64,000 nucleotides of DNA from Neobacillus soli NBRC 102451 (GCF_001591665.1 NZ_BCVI01000007.1:1-64000), one strand, 5' to 3'. Positions 44,901 to 52,998 are shown, counted from the first letter of the stretch. Made by a program: numbers and translations. Notes: generated by a model not told the origin, from the sequence alone.

Positions 44901-46219
44901 TTCCATCCGCCTTCATAGCTGCCGCCAGGGACGGAAGAACGAATATTTACACCAGGTGCCGCAAGTTCAGGTTTGATTTCCCCATATGGAGATGGTCCAA
45001 GCAAGGAAAAGCTTCCAAGTTTGTTGTTAATATCAGTAGCTCCTGTTGCAAAAGACTCCGGATAGTTAGCCGGATTGGCAACAGATCCAGGACCTCCTGG
45101 ATTACTTAAGGTCGTATTTCCTGCAGAGAATTCAGGGAAGATTTCTGCTGCTCTCCAGGCCCGAACCATTGGACGATACCATTCATCAAGTCCAGGACCT
45201 CCGCCCCATGAATTATTGATGACATCTGGTGCCTTGTCAGGATTTCCACCTGGGGCGATCATCCATTCACCCGCTTCTAATAAATCTGCGTCCGTGCCCC
45301 CGGCTGCCGTAAATGCCTTTACAGCAATCCACTTCGCACCAGGTGCGACACCAATAATATTGGAACCATTTGGCTCTGAACCTACCATTGTCCCGGTAGT
45401 ATGTGTTCCATGTCCTTGATCATCATATGGTACAACTTGCCCTCGTACAGCGTCAAACCAGCTATAGGTATTATCCGCTTGACCTGTCGCGGCATTATAG
45501 CCGCGATATTTTTCCTTTAATGCCGGATGGTTCCATTGGACTCCGGTATCAATCGAGCCAATCACAACTCCGCTGCCATCAATTCCCATTTCCCAAACTG
45601 CCGGAGCCCCTACACGGTCAATATTCCATTCAACCGCTGTCGTTTTGGCTGCCGGTTCTTGAACAGCTGTTGCAGCCGATTTTTCTGGAACGAATAATTG
45701 TCTTGTTTCGTTCGGTAGGATTTTTTCAACCTCTTGGAAGGCTGCTGCTTTTTCCATAACCTCTTGGGTAGCAGTAACGGCAATCGCATTCACGATGTAG
45801 TAGGAGTGAACATCCTTGGCCTTGCCAGCCTTTTCTTGTTCCAGTAAAAACGCTAACACGTCAGATTGTGTTTCCTTTGCCGTTGCTTTTAACTCAGAAA
45901 CAATCGTATTTCGTTTCAATGATTTCGCTTTCGCTGGGGTCGCCTTTTGAAGTTTGGCTTTTTCTTCCGCTCCCTTGGCAACTTTTGCGGAATCCACTTG
46001 TTCTTTCATTTTGATCAGGAAGGTCACTTGATCTTGGTCATCAAATTGGTTGTAGAGCGATTTTGTTACTTTTTGTTTTGGAGTTGGCAGCGAGTCTTTT
46101 GCTGAAGTACTTACCCCTTTCGTTGCAGCGTTCGCATTCATTTGCGGCTGCACGAGCAATGGCAACACTAGGATGGCGGTTAATAGAGTGGATAATAATC
46201 GTTTCTTCTTTCTTTTCAT
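41912..46219 (-). CDS. bpr: Bacillopeptidase F-like subtilase, secreted
   Basis: 1435 residues, almost the length of B. subtilis Bpr (1433). Signal peptide (1-32, ends NANAA), inhibitor I9-type propeptide (about 50-180), subtilisin S8 domain with Asp224 (GSIDTGVQ), His270 (GHGTHTTG) and Ser443 (NGTSMAGPHV). After it come a MAM/jelly-roll-like domain (about 620-760, FESNPDGWTSYG), carboxypeptidase-regulatory-like beta domains (about 840-990, GTVSGTIKNQASGQPVAGATV), and Ig-like repeats (about 1170-1330, ITSPVEGAFTNVETV and IGSPTDGSKMNKETV). Basic C terminus, no sortase motif. Extracellular protein degradation. Monocistronic. Confidence 0.93.
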   Translation of the reverse strand: MKRKKKRLLSTLLTAILVLPLLVQPQMNANAATKGVSTSAKDSLPTPKQKVTKSLYNQFDDQDQVTFLIKMKEQVDSAKVAKGAEEKAKLQKATPAKAKSLKRNTIVSELKATAKETQSDVLAFLLEQEKAGKAKDVHSYYIVNAIAVTATQEVMEKAAAFQEVEKILPNETRQLFVPEKSAATAVQEPAAKTTAVEWNIDRVGAPAVWEMGIDGSGVVIGSIDTGVQWNHPALKEKYRGYNAATGQADNTYSWFDAVRGQVVPYDDQGHGTHTTGTMVGSEPNGSNIIGVAPGAKWIAVKAFTAAGGTDADLLEAGEWMIAPGGNPDKAPDVINNSWGGGPGLDEWYRPMVRAWRAAEIFPEFSAGNTTLSNPGGPGSVANPANYPESFATGATDINNKLGSFSLLGPSPYGEIKPELAAPGVNIRSSVPGGSYEGGWNGTSMAGPHVSAAIALLKQANASLTVEDLERILQTSAIPLTDSKYPESPNNGYGSGLLNVYDAVSSVISGLGKLKGQVTKEGDDSEAPVLTHSQPATVFAGMPLTLEASAADNISVTEVSMQYQKQDGSWTTVAAERISGNYKNGTYRVNIPGEEISGTTFVYKWKARDFGGNETVSEHSITVLPGITVGYVQDFESNPDGWTSYGANDSWQWGKPTSGPSAAFSGEKVYATNLGGNYANSANASLQMPPIDLPEGTSYLQFKQWYQLERNYDFGHVYVSTDAVNWVQKLRVNDVSNGWIDGQVDLSEYAGQRIYIAFNLKTDGSVPKLGWYLDDVRLTNSPLPTAQNSSFGVEPEKEDPSSNVGMKEKVNPDKFTLMMPKMKKEAASEKGNTPMQLPMLAQVTVVESGRSVNTNPANGSFEFTHATGTFTVVAESYGYQSQTKTVTIERDGETAANFTLQELAKGTVSGTIKNQASGQPVAGATVYVIEDAAVQPVQTDNNGHFTITAYEGDYTLKVIAPHYYSQDATIKLKGNIVKNFDIKPFIGFPSEIGYDDGTAENARAFYDAGNGWAVKMSLAKGHKKALVTGGLFRFWDTEWPVPGGTAFKVAVYDATGADGAPGKKLAGPIDATALRNGQWTQVDLSSHGILVEGDFYLVYLQAAVNTSSPGLATDENGTNAKRSWQFVGGAWTPSPEEEGNYMIRAIVDYEVTAPTITSPVEGAFTNVETVNVKGEAAPTTKVHIFNKGEEVATVDTKNDGTYAVDVKLKKGENQLTAKASTSQGMTDASAPVTITFDAEAPELTIGSPTDGSKMNKETVTVTGTVKDAYLDFVLVNGTTAKVENGIYSARIMLDEGINQIKVAAKDKAGNTTEKSVKIDVKYKAPLIKNVKPAEDKELKKGESVKIEFTSEPGLKTSFFIHMPLTQTKSVQVANATELPMMEVSPGYYVGYYTATKDMNAAGAVIEVKAVDSYGNESRQTADGKLYINEKIKKPKK

Positions 46220-46679
46220 CCTCTTACCCCCTAAGTATTTTCCTTAACCACTGAATCTACTACCCTCCTTTCTTTCGCACACTATATGTCCAAAACTAGG
46301 TGCTACTTTAAAAATAGCGATTAATAGCTTGGGTTTGTGTCGAAACCTGTTATTAAAAATGGCAGTTTCAAAAGTTAGGAGGAAAGTTGTTGTTGGGAAA
46401 ATTAGTAAATATGTCCAAGGTATGGTTGACAAGTGCGAACCACCTAATCAATTTACAAATAATTGCCACCTTACGATTTATTTTTAAAGATACACTTCTA
46501 CATTTTGGAAATTGGTTAAATATTCCTAGTATTTTCAATCCCACGATATAGTCATATGTTCGTAACTTCTGATATTAAAGTCGGATGACTACAAATTTTC
46601 CCAAAAGAAAAAGGACATCTCCATTTCAAGTGGAAACGTCCTGTAAAAGTGGTGAAAATTAAGACTGATAATATTAGGC

Positions 46680-46715
46680 AATTTGTTGGGGGAATGTCTA
46701 TACCCCCAACAAATT
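46680..46715. promoter_or_regulatory. Perfect inverted repeat upstream of the Cys/Pro-rich gene
   Basis: AATTTGTTGGGGG (46680-46692) / CCCCCAACAAATT (46703-46715), 10-base centre. It lies directly upstream of, and overlaps the -35 place of, the candidate sigma-K promoter, so it may be a regulator site (operator) or a terminator-like hairpin. Confidence 0.5.
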
Positions 46716-46729
46716 GGACACATACACTA
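46702..46729 (+). promoter_or_regulatory. Candidate sigma-K promoter of the Cys/Pro-rich gene
   Basis: -10-like CATACACTA (46721-46729) fits CATAnnnTA; an ACC at 46702-46704 sits about 16 bases upstream where the -35 AC is expected. Confidence 0.4.
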
Positions 46730-46764
46730 TCCTGTAATAAAAAAATCGTGAGGAGAGATGAGAG

Positions 46765-47058
46765 ATGAGAATGGAGAATAAGCCCTTTGGTAGTTCCAAT
46801 TTAATGCCATACCAACCGATTGCTAGTCCAAATGCTATGCCTAATGCTATGCCTAATGCCATGCCTAATGCATTACCGAATGCTCTTCCGAATATGCCTT
46901 ATATCGCACCACAAGTTTACCCGCAACAACAATGTTACCCAAATTATCAGGATTGTTGTTACCCTATGTATAACCCATGCTGCCCGCCGATTTATAACCC
47001 GTGCTGTCCTCCAGTTTATAACCCTTGCTGCTATCCAATGTATCCCCATTGTTGTTAA
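46765..47058 (+). CDS. Cys/Pro/Tyr-rich repeat protein, probable spore coat
   Basis: 97 residues; ATG 46765 (or 46771) after GAGGAGAGATGAGAG. Two repeat zones: PNAM/PNAL tetrapeptides (residues 22-43) and a YNPCCPP heptapeptide array (about 64-97) with 11 Cys, ending YPHCC. No signal peptide. Such Cys/Pro/Tyr-rich small proteins are typical of cross-linked insoluble coat or exosporium layers; disulfide or dityrosine linking is inferred. A sigma-K-like promoter upstream supports late mother-cell expression. Confidence 0.75.
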   Translation: MRMENKPFGSSNLMPYQPIASPNAMPNAMPNAMPNALPNALPNMPYIAPQVYPQQQCYPNYQDCCYPMYNPCCPPIYNPCCPPVYNPCCYPMYPHCC

Positions 47059-47070
47059 CAATTGATGGGA

Positions 47071-47150
47071 CCTCTAGATTAATCAATAAACCACCCGTGA
47101 CCATTAAATTCACGGGTGATTTTTTACTGGTTACGTGTTTAATCTAGAGG
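47071..47150. terminator. Terminator nested in an outer inverted repeat
   Basis: Inner stem CACCCGTGA (47092-47100) / TCACGGGTG (47110-47118) with T7 ends the Cys/Pro-rich gene. It is framed by a perfect outer repeat CCTCTAGATTAA (47071-47082) / TTAATCTAGAGG (47139-47150). Confidence 0.75.
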
Positions 47151-47166
47151 CTATTATCCTTCGGGA

Positions 47167-48039
47167 TTAATAGGAATCGATTTCTTTCAAATAATTTCCT
47201 ATTACATGTAAATACCCTTTCGGCTCCTCCAAGTATGGCATATGGGCACTATTCTCAAATACAAGGAATTTCGAATCAGGTGTTAGACTGCTGTAATACT
47301 GTGTTGTTTCCGGAGTGGCCTCATCATAACGCCCACAAGTATAGAGTGTTGGGCATTCAATTTCTTTTAATCGTAAGGTACAGTCAAATTCCTTAAGATT
47401 GCCCAAGACGGTAAACTCCGAAGGTCCCCACATAATATTGTAGACTTCCGGATTTTTAAACTGGGACCCTTGTTTTAACCATTCTGGAAAAGGATCCAGG
47501 CGGCAAACAAAGTTTTTATTAAATACCTCGGTTGCCTCTTTAAATTCTCTGGTATCCGTTGTTCCACTTTCTTCACATCGAGTAATTGTAGCTTGAACCT
47601 CGATTGGAAGTTTTTTAAGGTTGAGTTTCTGATCCTTTTCCCATAATGGCGCGCTAAGGCATGGACTTGAAAAAATGACACTTTTCACGCCGCTGGGTTT
47701 GGTCAAACAATAAGTAGCCGCAAGCGTCGTCCCCCAAGAATGACCAAGAATATGTACTTCATCAAGGTTAAGAGCCTGTCGCACTTGAGCTAATTCCTCA
47801 ACAAACCGTTCAAGCCTCCAAAGAGACTTGTCCGCCGGCCTGTCTGATTTTCCACATCCTAGTTGATCGTAAAAAATAACAGGTCGGTCCTTTGCAAGCT
47901 CTTTAAGTCCTTGAAGCGAATAGCAGGACGAGCCGGGCCCGCCGTGTAAAATAATTACCGGGGTCCCTCCAGTGTTATTATCAAATTTTTGATATGAAAC
48001 CCTACCCCCTGTTACTTCAATGTATCCCTCTTCATGCAT
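47167..48039 (-). CDS. Prolyl aminopeptidase-family alpha/beta hydrolase
   Basis: 290 residues. Oxyanion segment HGGPGSSCYSL, DQLGCGKSDRP, nucleophile elbow GHSWGTTLA (Ser), acid CGRYDEATPETT (Asp), and ENSAHMPYLEEP (His) give a full catalytic triad and match the proline iminopeptidase S33 family, which removes N-terminal Pro (or other residues) from peptides. A helical cap lies at about 130-210. Cytoplasmic, no signal peptide. Single gene. Confidence 0.9.
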   Translation of the reverse strand: MHEEGYIEVTGGRVSYQKFDNNTGGTPVIILHGGPGSSCYSLQGLKELAKDRPVIFYDQLGCGKSDRPADKSLWRLERFVEELAQVRQALNLDEVHILGHSWGTTLAATYCLTKPSGVKSVIFSSPCLSAPLWEKDQKLNLKKLPIEVQATITRCEESGTTDTREFKEATEVFNKNFVCRLDPFPEWLKQGSQFKNPEVYNIMWGPSEFTVLGNLKEFDCTLRLKEIECPTLYTCGRYDEATPETTQYYSSLTPDSKFLVFENSAHMPYLEEPKGYLHVIGNYLKEIDSY

Positions 48040-48225
48040 AATAATTTCCCCTTTTAATTGATTGTTTCTTCTATACTTGACTAAATTCGACAGCCACTCA
48101 AAAAAACCCTGTTTTTCAGATCATTGTTAAAAGGGAAAACTCATTTACGAATTAGGATTTTTAGCCCAATAATAAAGTAATAATTCAATCCAATTTAACA
48201 AACTATAAATATGGAGGTGAACAAA

Positions 48226-48369
48226 ATGGAGAAAAATAATAATCAAAGCACTGGAATTGACAACGAAGAAATTATGAACAGGGTAAATGAAAAGTTTGAT
48301 AAAATTGCTCAAGAAGCAAAAGATATGGTCAACAACAATGACCAAAACGATGCCGATCAATATTCCTAA
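48226..48369 (+). CDS. Small acidic Asn-rich protein, 47 residues
   Basis: Consensus-quality RBS GGAGGTGAACAAA before ATG; stop is inside the foot of a terminator. Sequence begins MEKNNNQSTGIDNEEIM and contains NRVNEKFDKIAQEAKDMV, then an Asn/Asp/Gln-rich tail ending QYS. One likely amphipathic helix. Looks like small spore-associated or stress proteins of bacilli, but I do not recognise the family. Confidence 0.7.
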   Translation: MEKNNNQSTGIDNEEIMNRVNEKFDKIAQEAKDMVNNNDQNDADQYS

Positions 48370-48388
48370 CGCCAGAAATGGCGTTTTT
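48369..48388 (+). terminator. Terminator of the 48226 small gene
   Basis: Stem ACGCCA (48369-48374) / TGGCGT (48379-48384), GAAA loop, T5. Confidence 0.8.
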
Positions 48389-48455
48389 CTTATTTTATGA
48401 GTTGGCCATCCTGACAAGACGAAAAAAAGTATCCTAAACGATTTTCCTAACAACC

Positions 48456-48486
48456 CAAAAAGGAGCTGCCAGTTTCGACAACTCCT
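48456..48486 (-). terminator. Terminator of the 48530 small gene
   Basis: 10-bp stem AGGAGTTGTC / GGCAGCTCCT on the minus strand (48477-48486 / 48461-48470), two G-U pairs, T5 after it. Confidence 0.7.
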
Positions 48487-48529
48487 AAAATTAATGCAGT
48501 GAAAAATTGGGGATTCACCTTTCTCTCTT

Positions 48530-48670
48530 TTATTGTCCTTGTGCCCCATTTTGAGTAACTTTCCGAACATGTCCATCCTCAAAGTTGTTTTTTCGCAGCG
48601 CTTCGACCTTATCGTCAAGTAATTTCTTTTGATTGACTTCTGGTGAAGGCGTTTGCTTATTCTTCGGCAT
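48530..48670 (-). CDS. Small basic protein, 46 residues
   Basis: RBS GGAGGGTTTTAC directly before ATG 48670; a terminator follows 40 bases after the stop. Begins MPKNKQTPSPEVNQKK and continues LLDDKVEALRKNNFEDGHVR, ending NGAQGQ. Hydrophilic, no Cys. RBS and terminator support it as a gene. Possibly a small sporulation protein, by likeness of composition only. Confidence 0.65.
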   Translation of the reverse strand: MPKNKQTPSPEVNQKKLLDDKVEALRKNNFEDGHVRKVTQNGAQGQ

Positions 48671-48827
48671 GTAAAACCCTCCATAAATTTATTTTTTTCC
48701 CCTCTTATTTTGCAGCTTATTTCCTAATATAATCATTTAAATTTTTCCACTTTCTTTTGCAGAAATATGTTAGCTTCAAGACAAAAAAATTTCAAATCGC
48801 TTATTAACCGGAATTCTTGGGTGCTAA

Positions 48828-48881
48828 CTAATAATACAAACAGCGGCAAGTACACCATTTTGCCGTTGTTTGTATTATTAG
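48828..48881. other. Long hairpin overlapping the stop of the 48878 gene
   Basis: 22-bp stem with one wobble (48828-48849 / 48860-48881) and a 10-base loop. It includes the stop codon of the membrane-protein gene and has no clear T run; probably a transcript end or mRNA-stability element. Confidence 0.55.
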
Positions 48882-49699
48882 CTTTTCATTTTATAAAAAA
48901 GAAAGCTAAACACCAGTGTCAAAAATGAAAAGAGCAAGGCAATACTTGAAAATGCCAACACATATATATTGTACTCGGCAATTTTAACAATCATCTGATA
49001 GCTATCCCAATTGAGGAGACTAGCAATCACATTAAACAAAACAAGCACGAAAAATATCATCAATAGCCCTTTCGCAGACCCATGGATATCAGCTTTGCTT
49101 AAAGCGATGTGAGAAGAAATACTAATTGCCACTACTAAAAAAATCCAAAATAGCGGATTAATGAGATTTTCGAAAGTAAAGAGACTCTTGCTAATGGCAA
49201 AACCAGCACTACCAACTGTTTTTAAAACACTTTTATCCAGCTTTTCAATGGTAATATGTTGCTGAATTTGAGCTTGAAAGGCTGTGTAGGATTGAGGCAC
49301 CAAGAGATACATTCCCAAAACTAACGATCCAATGCCGCTAAAAATAGGTCCTATCCCGATAAAAAAATTTCCCACCTGCTGATAAATGCTATTCGGATTA
49401 TATTGGTGTTCCACATATCCAAGCACGCCATCAGGGCTCCTCAACTGCAATAACTTTACCTTCGTTACCCGATGTCCCCAGATGAAACACTGAATAAGAT
49501 GTCCGATTTCATGTATAGGTGTACCAATCCATGCAGTCACAAGCACGCCGCGTGATCCAAACGCTCGAACTAAAAAGGTATTTGAATACCTTTCAAAAAC
49601 GCCTAAGATCAAACCAACAGCCATAATAACACCGAATAAATAAAACAATTCCACCAAACTTACCATCAATATCTTAATAAATGATAATAGGATATCCAT
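48878..49699 (-). CDS. Membrane protein with HEIGH zinc-protease motif (M50-like)
   Basis: 273 residues, about six membrane helices (12-32, 50-62, 110-132, 180-198, 210-228, 245-268). HEIGH at residues 63-67 (IGTPIHEIGHLIQCF), placed in or next to a membrane helix as in site-2 proteases, and a later WDSY. The second M50 motif (LDG or NxxPxxxxDG) is not evident; VEHQYNPNS is a possible substitute region. It may be an intramembrane protease or a non-catalytic relative. No partner gene is adjacent. Confidence 0.6.
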   Translation of the reverse strand: MDILLSFIKILMVSLVELFYLFGVIMAVGLILGVFERYSNTFLVRAFGSRGVLVTAWIGTPIHEIGHLIQCFIWGHRVTKVKLLQLRSPDGVLGYVEHQYNPNSIYQQVGNFFIGIGPIFSGIGSLVLGMYLLVPQSYTAFQAQIQQHITIEKLDKSVLKTVGSAGFAISKSLFTFENLINPLFWIFLVVAISISSHIALSKADIHGSAKGLLMIFFVLVLFNVIASLLNWDSYQMIVKIAEYNIYVLAFSSIALLFSFLTLVFSFLFYKMKS

Positions 49700-50198
49700 C
49701 TACATCCCTTATTCCTTTCGGCCACCTTCCATACTATTCTCCATCATGCACCATTAACTAAAAAAACATTCGTAAGTAATACACTCATTAATGATAAATA
49801 GTCGCTCATAAAATAAAAAGTTTACAATTAATTAAAACCTCGAGGAGTAGCCTACTCCTACCTTGGCGCCACCTGTCAGCCTAAAAAGCCTGGAAAGCGA
49901 ATCCCAAGCCGATTCCTACTGCTATCGCAAGAAAAATCCACAGATTTAGGTATCGATCCAGAAACGATAAACGTCTTTTCCCTGTATTACTCATTTCAGC
50001 AAACTTGTAGATGAAAAATCACAGAAGGTTGTCGGAGGAGCTTTCCGCGAGTAATTTAAAGTGGTCAAGATATAGTAAAATGCTAAATAAAAGTAAATGC
50101 ATTTATGTGGTAAAATTAACATAAATATACACCAACTGTTTGCTTAAGTTAGTTAGGAAGGAATAAATAAGAAATTCATTTTACAAAAGGGGGATTTA
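49700..50198. other. Intergenic region with gene remnant
   Basis: 499 bases. Apart from the ACR3 stub it holds a short perfect palindromic pair AGGAGTAG (49843-49850) / CTACTCCT (49852-49859) and A/T-rich DNA before the lipoprotein gene. No other gene seen. Confidence 0.5.
49881..49994 (-). pseudogene. ACR3 arsenite exporter remnant (N-terminal stub)
   Basis: 37 codons from an ATG with no good RBS, then TAG. Translation has [20 protein letters not shown], the typical start of ACR3 (ArsB) arsenite permeases, normally about 350 residues. The remainder is absent, and no arsR or arsC is nearby. A decayed fragment, perhaps left by deletion of an ars operon. Confidence 0.75.
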
Positions 50199-50621
50199 AT
50201 GATAAAAAAATGGTTTTTATTAGTAGGATGTCTATCATTTATGATTCTATTAGTTGCTTGTAAAGAGAATATAAACGAATTTAAAAAACAATATTATGAA
50301 GGAAAAAGTGAACATTGGCGCATTCAATTAGATGTTGAAAACGATTCAGAAAGACAATATAAAATTTCTTATATTGGTACTGGTAAAAGACCACCGATTT
50401 TTAACTACGAGATTTATGATGAGCCTGGAAGCAATTTAGTTTTAAACGCAGGAGAAGGGGATCTTGAAAAGCAAGAAGAATTTTGGATTTCTATAACATG
50501 TGGCGGCAGTTGTACCCCTCCTCTTCCTAGCAAAATTAAGTCGAAGATTCAATGGGAAGGGAAAACAGAGGAACTTGTTATGAAACAAATGAAAAAAACC
50601 TCAAACAAAATTGGAAACTGA
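50199..50621 (+). CDS. Small secreted lipoprotein, unknown
   Basis: 140 residues; AAGGGGG RBS. Signal peptide with lipobox LVAC (Cys21). The mature part is a beta-rich domain (WRIQLDVENDSERQYKISYIG, NYEIYDEPGSNLVLNAGEG) with CGGSC near residue 103. No family recognised. The C terminus is Lys-rich. Single gene with its own terminator. Confidence 0.7.
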   Translation: MIKKWFLLVGCLSFMILLVACKENINEFKKQYYEGKSEHWRIQLDVENDSERQYKISYIGTGKRPPIFNYEIYDEPGSNLVLNAGEGDLEKQEEFWISITCGGSCTPPLPSKIKSKIQWEGKTEELVMKQMKKTSNKIGN

Positions 50622-50651
50622 GCATAAGAAATTTTCTATGCTCAGTTTTTT
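50616..50651 (+). terminator. Terminator of the lipoprotein gene
   Basis: Stem AACTGAGCATA (50616-50626) / TATGCTCAGTT (50637-50647) with T6. Confidence 0.88.
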
Positions 50652-50714
50652 GATTGCAATTTATTTAATGATTTGATTTGTGATTTATCGTTTTGCACCT
50701 CTAAAGTGAACCTG

Positions 50715-51908
50715 TCAGAAAAAAGATAACGGATTTTTATTCGCAAACATATATAGACCAAATGTTTTTCTGATTGATAATATAATTCCCATGATTATCA
50801 TATTGGAAAACAATGAACTTCCGCCATAGGTTAAAAACGGAAGGGCAATACCTTTAACGGGCATTAAGCCAACAACCATTCCGATATTTTGGAAAATTTG
50901 GATGGACAGGCTAAATGTTATTCCTGCGCAGATATATGTCCCAAACGGAGTTTCTGAGCTTTGCCCTATTCTAATAATCCTATAGACGAGCAAAAGAAAT
51001 AATAGAATGACGAATCCAGCAAATAGAAATCCTCCCTCTTCCGCTACTGTTGAAAAAATAAAATCTGTATGTTTTTCAGGAATATATACATCACCATTCA
51101 TTATCCCTTTTCCTAACAATTCCCCGCTACCAACTGCTAACAGAGATTTATTGGTTTGATAGGACTGATCGCTGTTTCCCGAAGGATCCAACCAACCAAT
51201 AATCCGCTCCTGCTGATGGGGCTTTAATAATGGAATTAACTGTTTATAAATAATATCTGGCTGGTATAAAAACAAATAAACGAGCACGCCGCCGATTAGG
51301 ATTGGAACAAGGATAAAAACAGCAACCAACTTCCTATTTAATCCAGATAAATAAAGCATGCTTCCAATCGCGATAAAATAGAGAAAAACCATGCCCGTGT
51401 CTGGCTGCTGATAGACAAACAAAGAAGGCGGAATCGTTACCAGTAGTATTTTTCCAACAAGGAGTATATCTGTTGTCATAGTTCTTACTATATTAATAGA
51501 ATTATGTTTAGAAATTAACCTAGCCACTAAAATAATCAATGCAATTTTAAAATACTCGGATGGCTGAATTGACCCCAAAATTGGGATACTAAACCATCTT
51601 TTGGCCCCAAGGATCACCGGTGCAATCGAGGTCGGCGAAAATCGCAACAATACAATAATACTAAATAAGGCAATATAGAAAGGCCATGCCAGTCGTTCAA
51701 TTTGTTCAACATCTAGCTTGGCTACACAGATTAAAAGGGCGAAACCTATAAAATAATTAATTCCTTGTTTTAAGGCAAAATTCTGTGCTCCATACTGACC
51801 CGTTTGCTGACTACTGTAAATAAATACTAAACTTATGATAAAAAATGCCAGCAAAATTAACATGATTAGACCATCTAATCTTCGAAAAATATTTGTTTCT
51901 GTGTTCAT
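50715..51908 (-). CDS. rodA: RodA/FtsW-family SEDS peptidoglycan polymerase
   Basis: 397 residues from ATG 51908 (MNTETNIFRRLDGLIML), after GGTGGAG. Ten membrane helices. SEDS landmarks: GAKRWFSIPILGSIQPSEYFKIALI, QQPDTGMVFLYFIAIG, EKHTDFIFSTVAEEGGFL (Asp of TDF is the catalytic residue of RodA/FtsW glycosyltransferases, retained here) and GIALPFLTYGGSSLFSNMI. Polymerises glycan strands with a class B PBP. RodA-type by context and B. subtilis likeness; FtsW or SpoVE remains possible. Upstream neighbour is the LCP gene, also for cell wall. Confidence 0.88.
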   Translation of the reverse strand: MNTETNIFRRLDGLIMLILLAFFIISLVFIYSSQQTGQYGAQNFALKQGINYFIGFALLICVAKLDVEQIERLAWPFYIALFSIIVLLRFSPTSIAPVILGAKRWFSIPILGSIQPSEYFKIALIILVARLISKHNSINIVRTMTTDILLVGKILLVTIPPSLFVYQQPDTGMVFLYFIAIGSMLYLSGLNRKLVAVFILVPILIGGVLVYLFLYQPDIIYKQLIPLLKPHQQERIIGWLDPSGNSDQSYQTNKSLLAVGSGELLGKGIMNGDVYIPEKHTDFIFSTVAEEGGFLFAGFVILLFLLLVYRIIRIGQSSETPFGTYICAGITFSLSIQIFQNIGMVVGLMPVKGIALPFLTYGGSSLFSNMIIMGIILSIRKTFGLYMFANKNPLSFF

Positions 51909-52005
51909 TTTCTCCACCATACTGTGCCTTTATAAAAAAATCTTCTTGTCTCCATTTTACACAATTCATTTTCTATATTTCCTTCTAATGGTCAATGCTC
52001 CTGCC

Positions 52006-52965
52006 TTATTCATTCGTCTTACTTTCATCACCAGATGGGGCTATAAAGTCTTTTAATGCTTGCTTGTTTTTCTCGAAATCAATCTTGAGTACAGCGCCTA
52101 CGTTAACAGTTTCATCCTCGTATGAATTTTCAATGGGTATTCTAATGCTCTCCATTTGTTTAGATTTTCCCGCGATTAACCCTTTACCAATCGATAGAAT
52201 TGTTTTCGCATCGACATTGGTATCAATGTAAGGGTCTGCAACGCCAAGGACTTTTGGAAGATTCAAGATGTTTTGAACACTGATCGCTTGATTCTTAACC
52301 TTTGACACCACTTCTTGCTGTCGATTCACCCGTCCAAAATCACTTAGGCGATCATGGCGAAAACGAACATAGCCTAACAATTGATCCCCATGTAATATTT
52401 GTTTGCCTGGCTTCAGTGTCATCCCAATTCCATAGGACATCTTGTATGGAATATTGACCTCAATACCGTCGGGAGCAACGATGTCAACTATTTTTGAAAA
52501 TCCTTCAAAATCGACAATCGCATAATAATTAATATCCACATCAAAATTTTCCTTTATCGTTTCCCTAACCAATTCAGGACCGCCAAATGCAAAAGCAGCA
52601 TTTATCTTTTGCTTACCATGACCAGGAATATCCACATACGTATCCCTCATAATGGATGCAATCTTCATATTATGAGTGTTTTGGTTATAATGGGCGATCA
52701 TTAACGTATCAGAACGTGAATGCTTCTCACCCCGTGAGTCACTTCCCATTAACAAAATATTAATCTCCCCAAATTGCGGCTCAGCACCTTGGAAGTCTGC
52801 ATACGTTTCTTGATCATCCTTATACTTACCATTACTCGCTTCTGACAATCCACTTTTAAATTGATAAATACAATAAAAGACTACTGTTACGACTAATAAA
52901 AGAATGATCAAAAGAAGGTTTCTTAGCCATTTTGGTTTTGTGTTTGTTTTGTCTCTTTTTTTCAT
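52006..52965 (-). CDS. LytR-CpsA-Psr (LCP) family cell-wall ligase
   Basis: 319 residues. One N-terminal membrane helix (15-37); extracellular LCP domain with INILLMGSDSRGEKHSRSDTLMIAH (pyrophosphate and Arg/Asp metal motif), SIMRDTYVDIPGHGKQKINAAFAFGG, and LLGYVRFRHDRLSDFGRVNRQQEV. LCP enzymes attach wall teichoic acid or other glycopolymers to peptidoglycan (TagT/U/V in B. subtilis, known). Its start lies 33 bases after the HTH-DUF1232 stop, and it may be co-transcribed from that gene's promoter. Confidence 0.92.
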   Translation of the reverse strand: MKKRDKTNTKPKWLRNLLLIILLLVVTVVFYCIYQFKSGLSEASNGKYKDDQETYADFQGAEPQFGEINILLMGSDSRGEKHSRSDTLMIAHYNQNTHNMKIASIMRDTYVDIPGHGKQKINAAFAFGGPELVRETIKENFDVDINYYAIVDFEGFSKIVDIVAPDGIEVNIPYKMSYGIGMTLKPGKQILHGDQLLGYVRFRHDRLSDFGRVNRQQEVVSKVKNQAISVQNILNLPKVLGVADPYIDTNVDAKTILSIGKGLIAGKSKQMESIRIPIENSYEDETVNVGAVLKIDFEKNKQALKDFIAPSGDESKTNE

Positions 52966-52998
52966 TTAAATTATCACCTGTCAAAGTCCTTTTTATGT

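Larger units (their letters stand above)
46220..46764. other. Intergenic region between bpr and the Cys/Pro-rich gene
   Basis: 545 bases without a convincing gene. It contains a minus-strand terminator-like hairpin at 46603-46642 (stem AGGACATCTCCA / TGGAAACGTCCT with two wobble pairs) that has no gene to serve, then a perfect 13-bp inverted repeat at 46680-46715, then a sigma-K-like -10. The rest is A/T-rich and holds presumed bpr promoter sequence I could not pin down. Confidence 0.5.

Noticed and set aside
43990..45759. Several open frames within bpr
   Set aside because: Shadows of the bpr reading frame without RBS or known domains.
48145..48684. 179-codon minus-strand frame
   Set aside because: It covers two small genes with excellent RBS and terminators in other frames and has no start signal of its own.
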